DNA of 64,000 nucleotides from Spartobacteria bacterium (lineage in GTDB: Bacteria; Verrucomicrobiota; Verrucomicrobiia; Chthoniobacterales; Chthoniobacteraceae). Positions within the stretch are counted from its first letter, which is position 1; every line of letters begins with the position of its first letter. A program made the position numbers and the translations under genes. The stretch spans positions 1-64,000 of the forward strand of contig JAJPJG010000036.1 of the NCBI GenBank assembly GCA_021324395.1, read 5' to 3'. This document shows positions 56,701 to 63,528 of the stretch, piece by piece. The notes below the pieces were generated by a model. The model made no database searches, had not been told where the DNA came from, and worked only from the letters and a program-made list of their open reading frames with translations.

Positions 56701-58178
56701 CGGCGATAGATCCCCGCACCGCCCGGTTTGGGTTGTTTATGGACGCTATTAATATCCACCATAACCAGGCATGGGTCGGTGCCGATCCACAAGGTTGGAT
56801 TTATAATTCGAGCGGGGCGGCAACAGTTGCGACGGATGGGATCATCTATCCGATCCGGCCGGATAATAACACGGGGTATTTCTTTGGAAATGTGGACTCA
56901 AAGAATCTACCTCCCGGAGGGAAAGTTAATGGAACCGACATAACAGATTACGGTGGCACGAAAGACGTTCCCTATCCGGGGTATCCTGTCACAACAACCA
57001 CTTCGGGTTGGCCCGCGCCTGTATTCGAATTCACGAACGACGTCTGGATGTTTGCGCCAGGCATGTATGCGCAGAATAACCCGGGTGCTCCTTTTTATTT
57101 TCACAACGGGGGACTTCTGATTACCCAGCCTTCCTATTACGCCGATGCCGATGGCGTTGTCCGCCGCGGGGCAAGCGCTTATGTGCCAGCCGATAATAGC
57201 AATAAAACCAGCGCCACAACGCCTGTGGGATTGCCTACAGCAAGCATCAATGGATATTCCGGCAAACCGGCATCCTTGGTGACTCCAGCATCCGCGACAC
57301 CGTTCACCCAGTCCCAGAGCCGGCCACTTTTGCTCCATCGCCCATTCCGCACGGTTGCTGAATTGGGTTATGTCTTTCGTGATCTACCGTGGAAAAACCT
57401 CGACTTCTTCACGCCGGAGAGCGGCGATGCAGCGTTGCTCGATCTCTTCTGCATCAATGACAGTGGCGATTCCAATGGCATGGTTGCCGGTAAAGTGAAC
57501 CTCAATACACGCCAAGCGCCTGTCCTGTCTGCTATTGTCGGCGGTGCCTACGTAGATGATCCCAAAGTCACCAACGCAACCGTTGGCTGGGTGTCCCCCA
57601 CTCTATCCAGCACGATTAGCAGTCTTGTCGTCGCGCGCACCACCGGCACGAATTATGGTCCGCTTCAGAATGTCTCCGAGTTGATTGGTAAATGGAACTC
57701 GGGGGTTGCCGTATCGGGAACTTACTACGGAATATCAACCTACTTTCCGACCAATCCCGGTAATAATTGGGGAATAGATTTGCCTTCTACCTATAAGGAT
57801 GGCCAGCGTTCCTATACTGGATTCAGCGGCCCGGATTTAACTGCGATTTCTTCCGGCACCTCAGGAACTCTCTCAGATGCTTTTACCGCTCTTTCTAATC
57901 CCCTACAAACCAGCATGGCTCAAACCCAACGTTTTCGCGAAGCACCTATTCGCGCCCTCACTGCCGCCGGCCAGACCCGTGTCTGGAACTTGATGATCGA
58001 TGTCGTCGCTCAAACCGGTCGCTACCCTCAAGGCTCCCCGGGTTTCACGAAAACAGTGGGAGGCAGCACTGTTGACAGCTTCAATGTCGAAGGTGAACAG
58101 CGTTACTGGGTGCACGTAGCCATAGATCGCATCACCGGCAAGGTCATTGATAAGCAAGTCGAAGTCGTAAAAGAATGA
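53772..58178 (+). CDS. Verru_Chthon cassette protein A (large exported pseudopilin-like protein)
   Basis: 1468 residues from MKLPPSSKRRGAALVIVLAF. The N-terminus RRGAALVIVLAFIVLLTGMVV resembles GspK/PilX-type minor pseudopilins. The remaining mature protein is very large and beta-rich, with Tyr/Asn/Ser/Gly-rich repeats. A GspK-like section near the C-terminus (GKVNLNTRQAPVLSAIVGGAYV, NVSELIGKWNSG) fits the GspK helix-hairpin unit. The protein ends VIDKQVEVVKE. It lies 5 bp after C and is the largest gene in the window. Confidence 0.85.
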   Translation: MKLPPSSKRRGAALVIVLAFIVLLTGMVVAFFARAMSERQISNSSANQTRVDILADGASDQIIADLKQEITASSAATVIATGTVNTYLYLAGTNTTFVPYRVGTNNNLPNLVKRSAAGQSFFSGAAYANSTNFPASNRAAVVSGTVGVSSTTQTINYRYVSPERWNKSLLLPVTSGTSFDPTPAGFVAPDWVLVARSGTNPTTWSPNLITSGTDPNSVVGRYAYTIYDEGGLLDVNAAGYPMQGGTGAYTNPLPLLTGSQTGYKNSLAFADLTQIPGINSLTTAQQQKLTYNLVGWRNSATAQPTGSFPNLSFSTGANYYNYLLANTTGFLTVSGTALNNGQSDRMFSSRQELIKFLQSGLSISGTNLSALNYLTTFTRDINQPSYVAAVQTNPSSPPPVVLAASQGGNSAVGGDKLINPSFPGTRVQASFTRLDGSTANIGDPLVNKRFALNRLAWVTPYGAISNGAVYNPAVPAAVITALKNNGLTDSYLLLGTAQNIQNYFGLTWDGSRWVYDIHRGTSGTARIIKLVGRPSSVPTADSAKYVQDSNREPDFFELLKAGISVGSLGKAATTSNADITSGQQPSAYGVAQVPLNMRYAFDSSVDYHIIQIGANILSEINPTSYPIRIAFDDGSGRGSGLPTGPAWEFQGVTDLPYLQYVFNGGLRIQAPNPAPTGGAADNSPFQYPVSVNKPLITPGNAYMIQVPAVWNPYDPNGTPGVLRPSQFRIVIDNNDPLSPSGSSNPSLNVWHGAVADAATTGPSGPNSGMLPPHPVYSWTVSGLGKTTEYPTQPPNYPSPGRGTPIFDAVKFDDGNGALFREPTVIFKAQSATTGNATRVNALLNATPGNVSPAPGNITSLDANPLPGESDGSTGPWAPLVLGQFPLAFSKDNTNTTTYYTGTGLIGLATGNGDNRVYFTYRLQYQDASGNWITYDTKYGRTTHGLCVFQSDVTPGTFSPCVIRGSDRGDFSTYSWASAIDPRTARFGLFMDAINIHHNQAWVGADPQGWIYNSSGAATVATDGIIYPIRPDNNTGYFFGNVDSKNLPPGGKVNGTDITDYGGTKDVPYPGYPVTTTTSGWPAPVFEFTNDVWMFAPGMYAQNNPGAPFYFHNGGLLITQPSYYADADGVVRRGASAYVPADNSNKTSATTPVGLPTASINGYSGKPASLVTPASATPFTQSQSRPLLLHRPFRTVAELGYVFRDLPWKNLDFFTPESGDAALLDLFCINDSGDSNGMVAGKVNLNTRQAPVLSAIVGGAYVDDPKVTNATVGWVSPTLSSTISSLVVARTTGTNYGPLQNVSELIGKWNSGVAVSGTYYGISTYFPTNPGNNWGIDLPSTYKDGQRSYTGFSGPDLTAISSGTSGTLSDAFTALSNPLQTSMAQTQRFREAPIRALTAAGQTRVWNLMIDVVAQTGRYPQGSPGFTKTVGGSTVDSFNVEGEQRYWVHVAIDRITGKVIDKQVEVVKE

Positions 58179-58975
58179 AAACGTATTATATTTCGTGTCT
58201 CATCCTAAGCATTGTTACCACCTTGCACTCGCAGCAGGCTGCACCGCAATCCTCTGTTCCGCCTCTGCCACCGGGCCCCTTGCTCAAGCGCGCTCCCGAT
58301 TACTCGACATGGACAGTCACCTACGAAGGACATCCTACAGAGGACAAGGGAGCTGTGAAACCATCCACAACAGGCGAAGAAAAACCGAAAGGCAAGGATG
58401 CCAAGGAGGCTCCCACAATGCTTTCAAGCGTGGTAAAGACGGGATCGATCATCCTGGAGCAAAACGTGGATGCGGCAGGTCACCGGAACCAGATATGGCA
58501 TGTTTCCGGTATGCGAGTCGTAACAGCCAGTCCCAGTCCCGTGGTCTGTCCTGACTTTGCAAGCGCCGACATTTTCTCAACTAATTTTGCATCCTCGGAT
58601 TTTGCCGGCCTCTATTGGCTTTCACCAACCACCTATGCCGGTGTCGTGAAATATCAAGGAAATGACTGTCTGGTCTTCAAGGGCAGTGTCAGTCCCCTCG
58701 GTGAGAAAGCCCAAGCCGATGAACAAGCGTATATCACGGAATCAAGAAGTCTTGGGTTGAAAGTGCCGGATGCACTCAGGATTCCGGCTGTAGCCTACAT
58801 CGATCTCGAAACGCGCTTACCTGTTTATGTCCAATTCGGAAATGAGAAGCGCATCTATCAATACGGCCCCGCACCTACACAGCCGCTCACACTCCCCCCG
58901 GACTTGGCGGGGCCGGTGAAAGAATACTCGGAGAAACTCAGAAGGCTCTCTGCGCCAGCGGCCAGGGCATTTTAG
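58175..58975 (+). CDS. Exported protein linked to the Verru_Chthon cassette
   Basis: 266 residues from MKTYYISCLILSIVTTLHSQ; a signal peptide with cleavage around HSQQA. A Lys/Thr-rich linker follows (GAVKPSTTGEEKPKGKDAKE), then a mainly beta domain (GVVKYQGNDCLVFKGSVSPL, VAYIDLETRLPVYVQFGNEK). It overlaps the stop of gene A by 4 bp. No domain name. Confidence 0.7.
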   Translation: MKTYYISCLILSIVTTLHSQQAAPQSSVPPLPPGPLLKRAPDYSTWTVTYEGHPTEDKGAVKPSTTGEEKPKGKDAKEAPTMLSSVVKTGSIILEQNVDAAGHRNQIWHVSGMRVVTASPSPVVCPDFASADIFSTNFASSDFAGLYWLSPTTYAGVVKYQGNDCLVFKGSVSPLGEKAQADEQAYITESRSLGLKVPDALRIPAVAYIDLETRLPVYVQFGNEKRIYQYGPAPTQPLTLPPDLAGPVKEYSEKLRRLSAPAARAF

Positions 58976-59003
58976 CGGGGCGCATTTTTCTCTCACGTTT
59001 CGT

Positions 59004-59213
59004 GTGAGACGACTCACAAAAACCGTGAGTCATTTCACAAGTTTTGTGAGTCAGCTCACACAAATCGTAAGTCGGGTCACAAAAACTGTAAGTCGTCTTA
59101 CAAAATCCGTGTTATGCCTCACGGATTTTGTGTTATCCCTCACGTTTTCCGTGAGTCGTCTCACAAAAAGTGTGACCCGACTCACCGGATTTGTGAGTCG
59201 GGTCACGTTCGGC
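59004..59213. repeat. 21-nt-periodic palindrome-rich array A (10 units)
   Basis: Units start exactly 21 nt apart at 59004, 59025, 59046 and so on to 59193; the eleventh is degenerate. The ideal unit is GTGAGTCGTCTCAC followed by AAAANNN. Each begins with a short inverted repeat (GTGAG/CTCAC), and the unit at 59088 has GTAAG/CTTAC, a paired change that keeps the stem. The plus strand is open (start GTG 59004) and would read VSRLTKT-type heptads. The 58976-59003 and 59214-59230 flanks hold no gene. Confidence 0.75.
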
Positions 59214-59230
59214 GTGATATGCTTCGTGTT

Positions 59231-59719
59231 TTACTTCGGCGATTCCTGCGCAACGGGCGCCTTTGGTTTGCCGTTGCCTTGTTTTGAAAAGAGTTTGCCG
59301 AGCCGGTTGAAGATGCTTTCGGCACCGGGGAGGCTGTCGAGGTTATCCTGCAGGTAACGGTAGTAGCGGCGCGCATTGGCATAGCGCGCGGCTCCGCAGA
59401 CGATTTTCATCCCGGTGATCAGGTCGAGCTTGGCCTGGTAGAGGCTCTCCATCTCGGCGAGGCCGTCGAACTGTTCCTCGAGCAATGCCCATTGCGCCAT
59501 ATCGATGATGGTCGGGACAGTCTTCGGGTTGTCGCGGGCGTCGGTGAATGCGTCGGCGACATACGGTTCGCGGCCTTCGGCTATGGTTTGCAAGCCGTCG
59601 CGCTCATCGGGACTGACCGGTTCGAGGATTGGAAAGAGCGCGCCGGCCTCCTCGATTTTGCCTTTGATGGCGGTGCGCGTGTCTTGTGGAAATGGAATGG
59701 CTGTATTTGGAATGCTCAT
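59231..59719 (-). CDS. Small helical protein next to array A
   Basis: 162 residues from MSIPNTAIPFPQDTRTAIKG, start at 59719. Helical throughout (TIIDMAQWALLEEQFDGLAE, YANARRYYRYLQDNLDSLPG) with a basic Pro/Lys tail. No family recognised, but the MSxPNxxIP/FP start and size recall the paralogues found next to such arrays. An upstream element TTGACA-N17-GCTTGG (59759-59787) stands 39 bp before the ATG. The array starts 17 bp after its stop. Confidence 0.6.
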   Translation of the reverse strand: MSIPNTAIPFPQDTRTAIKGKIEEAGALFPILEPVSPDERDGLQTIAEGREPYVADAFTDARDNPKTVPTIIDMAQWALLEEQFDGLAEMESLYQAKLDLITGMKIVCGAARYANARRYYRYLQDNLDSLPGAESIFNRLGKLFSKQGNGKPKAPVAQESPK

Positions 59720-59758
59720 AACTTGGTGCGGAAAGAATGCGAGGGCGCCCGGGTGTCT

Positions 59759-59788
59759 CCAAGCACGTTGTTTTGACGGAGTGTCAAA
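59759..59788 (-). promoter_or_regulatory. TTGACA-N17-GCTTGG element with TTTGAC-N5-GTCAAA palindrome
   Basis: On the minus strand TTGACA (59787-59782) is followed by 17 nt and GCTTGG (59764-59759). TTTGAC-GGAGT-GTCAAA (59772-59788) is an inverted repeat over the first part. The same palindrome is at 60294-60310. It probably binds the XRE regulator encoded next to it. Confidence 0.58.
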
Positions 59789-60101
59789 CAGTAGCTTTGC
59801 CTTTTTTCGGCAAAGGACGCCCGTGGATTTGGTGGCAATGCGGGCACGGCTCGACGTCATCCGAGAAAAACCAGCAGGCCGGCATGCCCGTGTATCGCAG
59901 CAGCAGATTAAAAAAAGCGATCGAGGGCGATCTCGAACCGGTTTCCCAGCGGTGCCACGTGGTGTAGTCGATGCCGAACTCGGCGCGATGCGTTTTCAGG
60001 GGAAGCTTGCGGCTCGTCCGCCAGAGGCGCAGGCGCTGCGCGAAAATCGGCCGTTTGTCGCGCGCGACGTGATCTGCCTTCGGTGCCTTCTTGCCTGCCA
60101 T
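59784..60101 (-). CDS. XRE-family helix-turn-helix regulator with a C-terminal Cys/His motif
   Basis: 105 residues from MAGKKAPKADHVARDKRPIF. The HTH is FAQRLRLWRTSRKLPLKTHR, EFGIDYTTWHRWETGSRSPS. The end holds CPHCHQIHGR, which may bind zinc. The stop codon lies inside a TTTGAC-N5-GTCAAA palindrome; another copy lies 193 bp upstream of the start. It is likely to regulate itself and the gene at 59231-59719. Confidence 0.72.
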   Translation of the reverse strand: MAGKKAPKADHVARDKRPIFAQRLRLWRTSRKLPLKTHRAEFGIDYTTWHRWETGSRSPSIAFFNLLLRYTGMPACWFFSDDVEPCPHCHQIHGRPLPKKGKATV

Positions 60102-60280
60102 CGTGTCAACCCGCGTCTAGGCGCTCTCTCCGGATGCGTGACAAAGGAGTGCGCGGATGCGCGGGGAGACACCGGTCCGGCCGGCTGCGTCTGCACACGC
60201 GCTGCCGGTTTCAAAACCAGTTTGGTAAAATATCCCAGCCACAAAGTCTGCCTCGGGTTTTAACATTGTTCCGGCAAAAT

Positions 60281-60310
60281 CCAATCCCGGTGTTTTGACG
60301 CTATGTCAAA
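60281..60310 (-). promoter_or_regulatory. Second TTGACA-N17-G(A)TTGG element with TTTGAC-N5-GTCAAA palindrome
   Basis: TTGACA (60309-60304 minus) is followed by 17 nt and GATTGG (60286-60281), one base from the GCTTGG of the other copies. TTTGAC-GCTAT-GTCAAA spans 60294-60310. It lies about 190 bp upstream of the XRE gene start on its strand. Confidence 0.55.
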
Positions 60311-60596
60311 CTCGCCGCAGGTAACGTCGCTGTGAGTGCGGAAAAGCAACGTGCTCCTTCCAAGCGGTGGTGCTCGATCCGGCGCGCTATCTTGTTTGTC
60401 AAACAAACGCTACGCTCCTTGTCAGAGCACGCTTTGCTGTCAGTCTTTTGCAACCTTGCTGGATCAGGCAATTGCCGGTGCACCGCTAACCCAAGGTTTC
60501 CGACGCCGGATTTTTAGTTCCGGCTCCCCTTCTCCACATAGCTGTAACAAAGACTTAGTGCTTGGCCAGAGGCACCTAGAAAACAGTCGGTGCGAA

Positions 60597-60616
60597 TTGT
60601 TACGAAATCGTAACAA
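60597..60616 (+). promoter_or_regulatory. Perfect palindrome upstream of the PEP-CTERM gene
   Basis: TTGTTACGA-AA-TCGTAACAA, 9-bp arms, 110 bp before the ATG at 60726. A likely operator for a dimeric regulator. GTAACAA occurs once more at about 60544-60550. Confidence 0.6.
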
Positions 60617-60725
60617 ATGACACACAATCTTCACAGTAAAAAGCTTGGGGATGAAGCATTAGCAGATAAATGTCTCCGCCATCGCTCAAGCAACCATTGG
60701 GCGCAACTCCTAACACAAAACACTC

Positions 60726-61589
60726 ATGAAAATAAAAAAACTAACTACGACGGCGCTCGCGGCTTTAGCCGGCCTGGCGTTCGTTGCTCCTTCCGCGAAG
60801 GCGCTCACCTACAGTGATGGTGATCTCCTTCTCGGGTTCCGCGCCACGGGCGGCTCTGGTTCAAGCACCGATTATCTGATCGATCTCGGCGCATTCACCC
60901 AGTTCACCCTTGGTGGAACTTATTATAGCCCTGGAAGTGCAGTGACTCTCTCGTTGAGCGGTATCAAGACTGATCTTGATAACACTTATGGCAGCGATTG
61001 GTTCACCAATGCCACAACGAATGTCCTCTGGGGCATCGCGGGCACACAAAAAGCCAAAAACACCGCTCCGGGCAACTTCACCTGGGCAAACACCTTGTTC
61101 GCCAGTGCCGCGACCTCGACCAATGGCGGATCAACTCCGTGGTCGACGTCGACTGCCACGGCAGCCGGTGGACCTGCTGGGAAAATCCAAAGTCAGGGAC
61201 AATTGTGGGCCACTGGAACTGTGACGGCGAACGATCCGGCTGGAGTCCTCCAGTCGTCCGCTGGCACGACTCCCAACACTTGGGCCTATTACCAGCAAAA
61301 TGGCAGCGGCTCCACTTCCACCAGTGCATACAGCTTCTGGAGCGGCGGCATTGAGGCCGCTGTTACCGACAGCAGCAATAAGCTCGATCTCTACGAGATG
61401 TTTCCGAGCGGGACAGGTGGCGCGGGCGCACAAGCCGGCACCAACTATCTCGGCACCTTCAACCTGAACAGCAACGGCTCGATCCAGTATACGGCAGCGG
61501 TTCCGGAGCCAAGTTCCATCGCCCTTTCGGCTGTCGGCATCGGCGCTCTCGTCCTGATCGCCCGCCGTCGTCGCTCAGTCACTGCATAA
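60726..61589 (+). CDS. PEP-CTERM sorting-signal protein
   Basis: 287 residues from MKIKKLTTTALAALAGLAFV, a signal peptide with cleavage near AKAL. The C-terminus AAVPEPSSIALSAVGIGALV, LIARRRRSVTA has the PEP motif (VPEPS), a transmembrane helix and a basic tail. Proteins of this type are anchored or moved to the outer surface by exosortase. The middle is Ser/Thr/Gly-rich with an FTQFTLG beta part. Confidence 0.9.
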   Translation: MKIKKLTTTALAALAGLAFVAPSAKALTYSDGDLLLGFRATGGSGSSTDYLIDLGAFTQFTLGGTYYSPGSAVTLSLSGIKTDLDNTYGSDWFTNATTNVLWGIAGTQKAKNTAPGNFTWANTLFASAATSTNGGSTPWSTSTATAAGGPAGKIQSQGQLWATGTVTANDPAGVLQSSAGTTPNTWAYYQQNGSGSTSTSAYSFWSGGIEAAVTDSSNKLDLYEMFPSGTGGAGAQAGTNYLGTFNLNSNGSIQYTAAVPEPSSIALSAVGIGALVLIARRRRSVTA

Positions 61590-61635
61590 ATCAACTCACA
61601 TCCCACCTAAACCAAACCTAACTCAGTAAAACCAA

Positions 61636-63405
61636 ATGAAATTAAACAACATGTTCCTGGGCGGCTTGCTCGCCCTTACCATCGGTGCCACCGCGCAAGC
61701 GGGCACCTTCGTCCACATCACCGGATCCACGGCGTTTCGTAAGGCCACGGTCAAAGCCATCGAAAACCTGATGCTCACCGGCGGGGGCGGCAATACCTAT
61801 AGCGACGGCACCGCGATCAGCGCAGGAAAATTCCGTGCTGCGTTCGTTGGAACCACCGGCGCGAATGCCGAACAGGGTGCCACCTACATCATCCTGCAAG
61901 GCAACATCCCCGGCTGTAACAATCCCGTGACCGTCAAAGGCGCGTGGAGCGGTTCCACCGGCGGCTTGATCACGACCAAAAATCAGCTCGATGTGACGAA
62001 CACCAATCCTAACGGCTTGATGTCCGTAACCAACCTCGCGGGCCTCACCGAAACCGCTGCGGTCGGCGCAACGACCATCGTCGGCCTCTCGAGCCCCAGC
62101 TATGCGAGCGACGTGGCTGATACAAACGCGCTGAAAACGCAGATCACCATGGCGGATTCCTTGCAGCAGTCAGCCGGTATCAGCGGCCTGAATGGCGCCA
62201 GCAATGGCAACGGCACGGCTCCGGCAGGCTGCGTTGGCATCGTCCCGTTTGAATGGGTCGCGAACAACGGCGTGACCGCACCGGTGAAATTCACCGGTTG
62301 CACGAGCGGCTCGGGCAGCAGCACGATTACGTTTACCAGCGCCACCTACGTGCCAACCGGCTCCGCTGCGACAGCGGCGCAGGCTCAGGCAGTAAACATT
62401 CTGGGCGGCTCAGGCATTGCCCGGAACGTGGGAGTCACCGTCTCGGCCAGCACCGTCAGCGGCACCACGAGCGGCACCATCACCCTCGCGTCAGCGGCTA
62501 CGTCCGGCACCAGCGGCCTGACCTTCGTCGGTGCGGTTAGCGGCACCAACCCGATCACGGCCACAAGCACCCTGCTCGAGCAGGCGTTATTGCAGAACGG
62601 CGGAACATTGCTCTCGCAATTCACCGGCAACACCTCGGACGCAGGCACTGCAGTCTACGCGATGGGCCGTAACTTCGACTCCGGCACGCGTCTCTCCGAG
62701 CTCGCTGAAACCGCAGTCGGCGTATTCGCCGGCCTGAATGCACAAGTCCAACCGGTATTTGTTGGCGTCAGCGGCACTGCCGCGAACGCTTACCCGGGCG
62801 TCTTTGGAAGCAAAGGCACGGGCGGTGGCGCGGACAAGTATGTGTCGACGCTCGACCAATGGTCGGCGGAAAACATCTTCCCGTCGCCTTACACAAAGAG
62901 CTACTCGCTCGGGCAGTCGGGCTTCAACGGCGGCGGCGACCTCGCCGATGCCATGGCTGCGGCAGGCAGCGTTGGCGCTCTTCCCACCGGCGGTTCCGGC
63001 TCGTCGACGGCTCCGTTCTTCAGCGGTCTCGTCAATAACGAAGGCGGCTGGCTTGTTGCCTATCTCGGACGTTCCGACGCGGAGCGCGCCTGCAAAACCA
63101 CGACCGGCGCCAACACCGCGCATCGCCTGACCTACAACGGCTTCTCCGATTGGAACGGCAGCACGTTCAACGCGGATGGCACGCCAGCCAGTGGTTACAA
63201 CAATACCGCAATCACCGAAGGTCTCTATCCTTGCTGGGAATATGAGTTCCTTTACACCTACTCCGGTGTCAGCAGCGACCAGTCAACGGTTGCGAACAAG
63301 ATCTGCAAACAGATCTTTGATACGGACGTGACTGCAGCCGGCATCAAGTATGGCGACATGAACGTCAGCAAGAGCATCGAGGGCGGCGTCATCACCCATA
63401 ACTAA
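61636..63405 (+). CDS. Exported periplasmic-binding-protein-like protein
   Basis: 589 residues from MKLNNMFLGGLLALTIGATA, signal peptide ending AQA. The start THVHITGSTAFRKATVKAIE-like segment FVHITGSTAFR matches the phosphate-binding (PstS-like) fold. The middle has Gly/Thr/Ser-rich inserts (TSATYVPTGSAATAAQAQ). The end holds NKICKQIFDTDVTAAGIKYG. No membrane anchor. It lies 46 bp after the PEP-CTERM gene. Confidence 0.72.
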   Translation: MKLNNMFLGGLLALTIGATAQAGTFVHITGSTAFRKATVKAIENLMLTGGGGNTYSDGTAISAGKFRAAFVGTTGANAEQGATYIILQGNIPGCNNPVTVKGAWSGSTGGLITTKNQLDVTNTNPNGLMSVTNLAGLTETAAVGATTIVGLSSPSYASDVADTNALKTQITMADSLQQSAGISGLNGASNGNGTAPAGCVGIVPFEWVANNGVTAPVKFTGCTSGSGSSTITFTSATYVPTGSAATAAQAQAVNILGGSGIARNVGVTVSASTVSGTTSGTITLASAATSGTSGLTFVGAVSGTNPITATSTLLEQALLQNGGTLLSQFTGNTSDAGTAVYAMGRNFDSGTRLSELAETAVGVFAGLNAQVQPVFVGVSGTAANAYPGVFGSKGTGGGADKYVSTLDQWSAENIFPSPYTKSYSLGQSGFNGGGDLADAMAAAGSVGALPTGGSGSSTAPFFSGLVNNEGGWLVAYLGRSDAERACKTTTGANTAHRLTYNGFSDWNGSTFNADGTPASGYNNTAITEGLYPCWEYEFLYTYSGVSSDQSTVANKICKQIFDTDVTAAGIKYGDMNVSKSIEGGVITHN

Positions 63406-63446
63406 GAAACAACCAACCTCGCCGAAGCGCTTCTAAACGCAACGGC

Positions 63447-63481
63447 AGCCGGAGCGGGTTCCATCCCCGCTCCGGCTTTTT
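63447..63481 (+). terminator. Intrinsic terminator after the 61636 gene
   Basis: AGCCGGAGCGGG and CCCGCTCCGGCT form a 12-bp stem with a short loop, followed by TTTTT. It ends the PEP-CTERM/binding-protein transcript. Confidence 0.88.
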
Positions 63482-63528
63482 GCGCGATAAGCAGCAACAC
63501 CAAAACACTACTAACCTCCGGAACGATC

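Larger units (their letters stand above)
60102..60725. other. Intergenic region with several palindromes, no gene seen
   Basis: This 624-bp gap lies between the XRE gene and the PEP-CTERM gene. It contains TTTGAC-N5-GTCAAA (60294-60310) and a TTGTTTG/CAAACAA inverted repeat near 60395, plus the sharp palindrome at 60597-60616. Open frames in it (60336-60620 and others) have poor composition and are not supported as genes. Confidence 0.5.

Noticed and set aside
59004-59213. A CRISPR array or simple terminators
   Set aside because: The 21-nt unit has no constant repeat plus unique spacer structure and no U-tract pattern; open frame on the plus strand.
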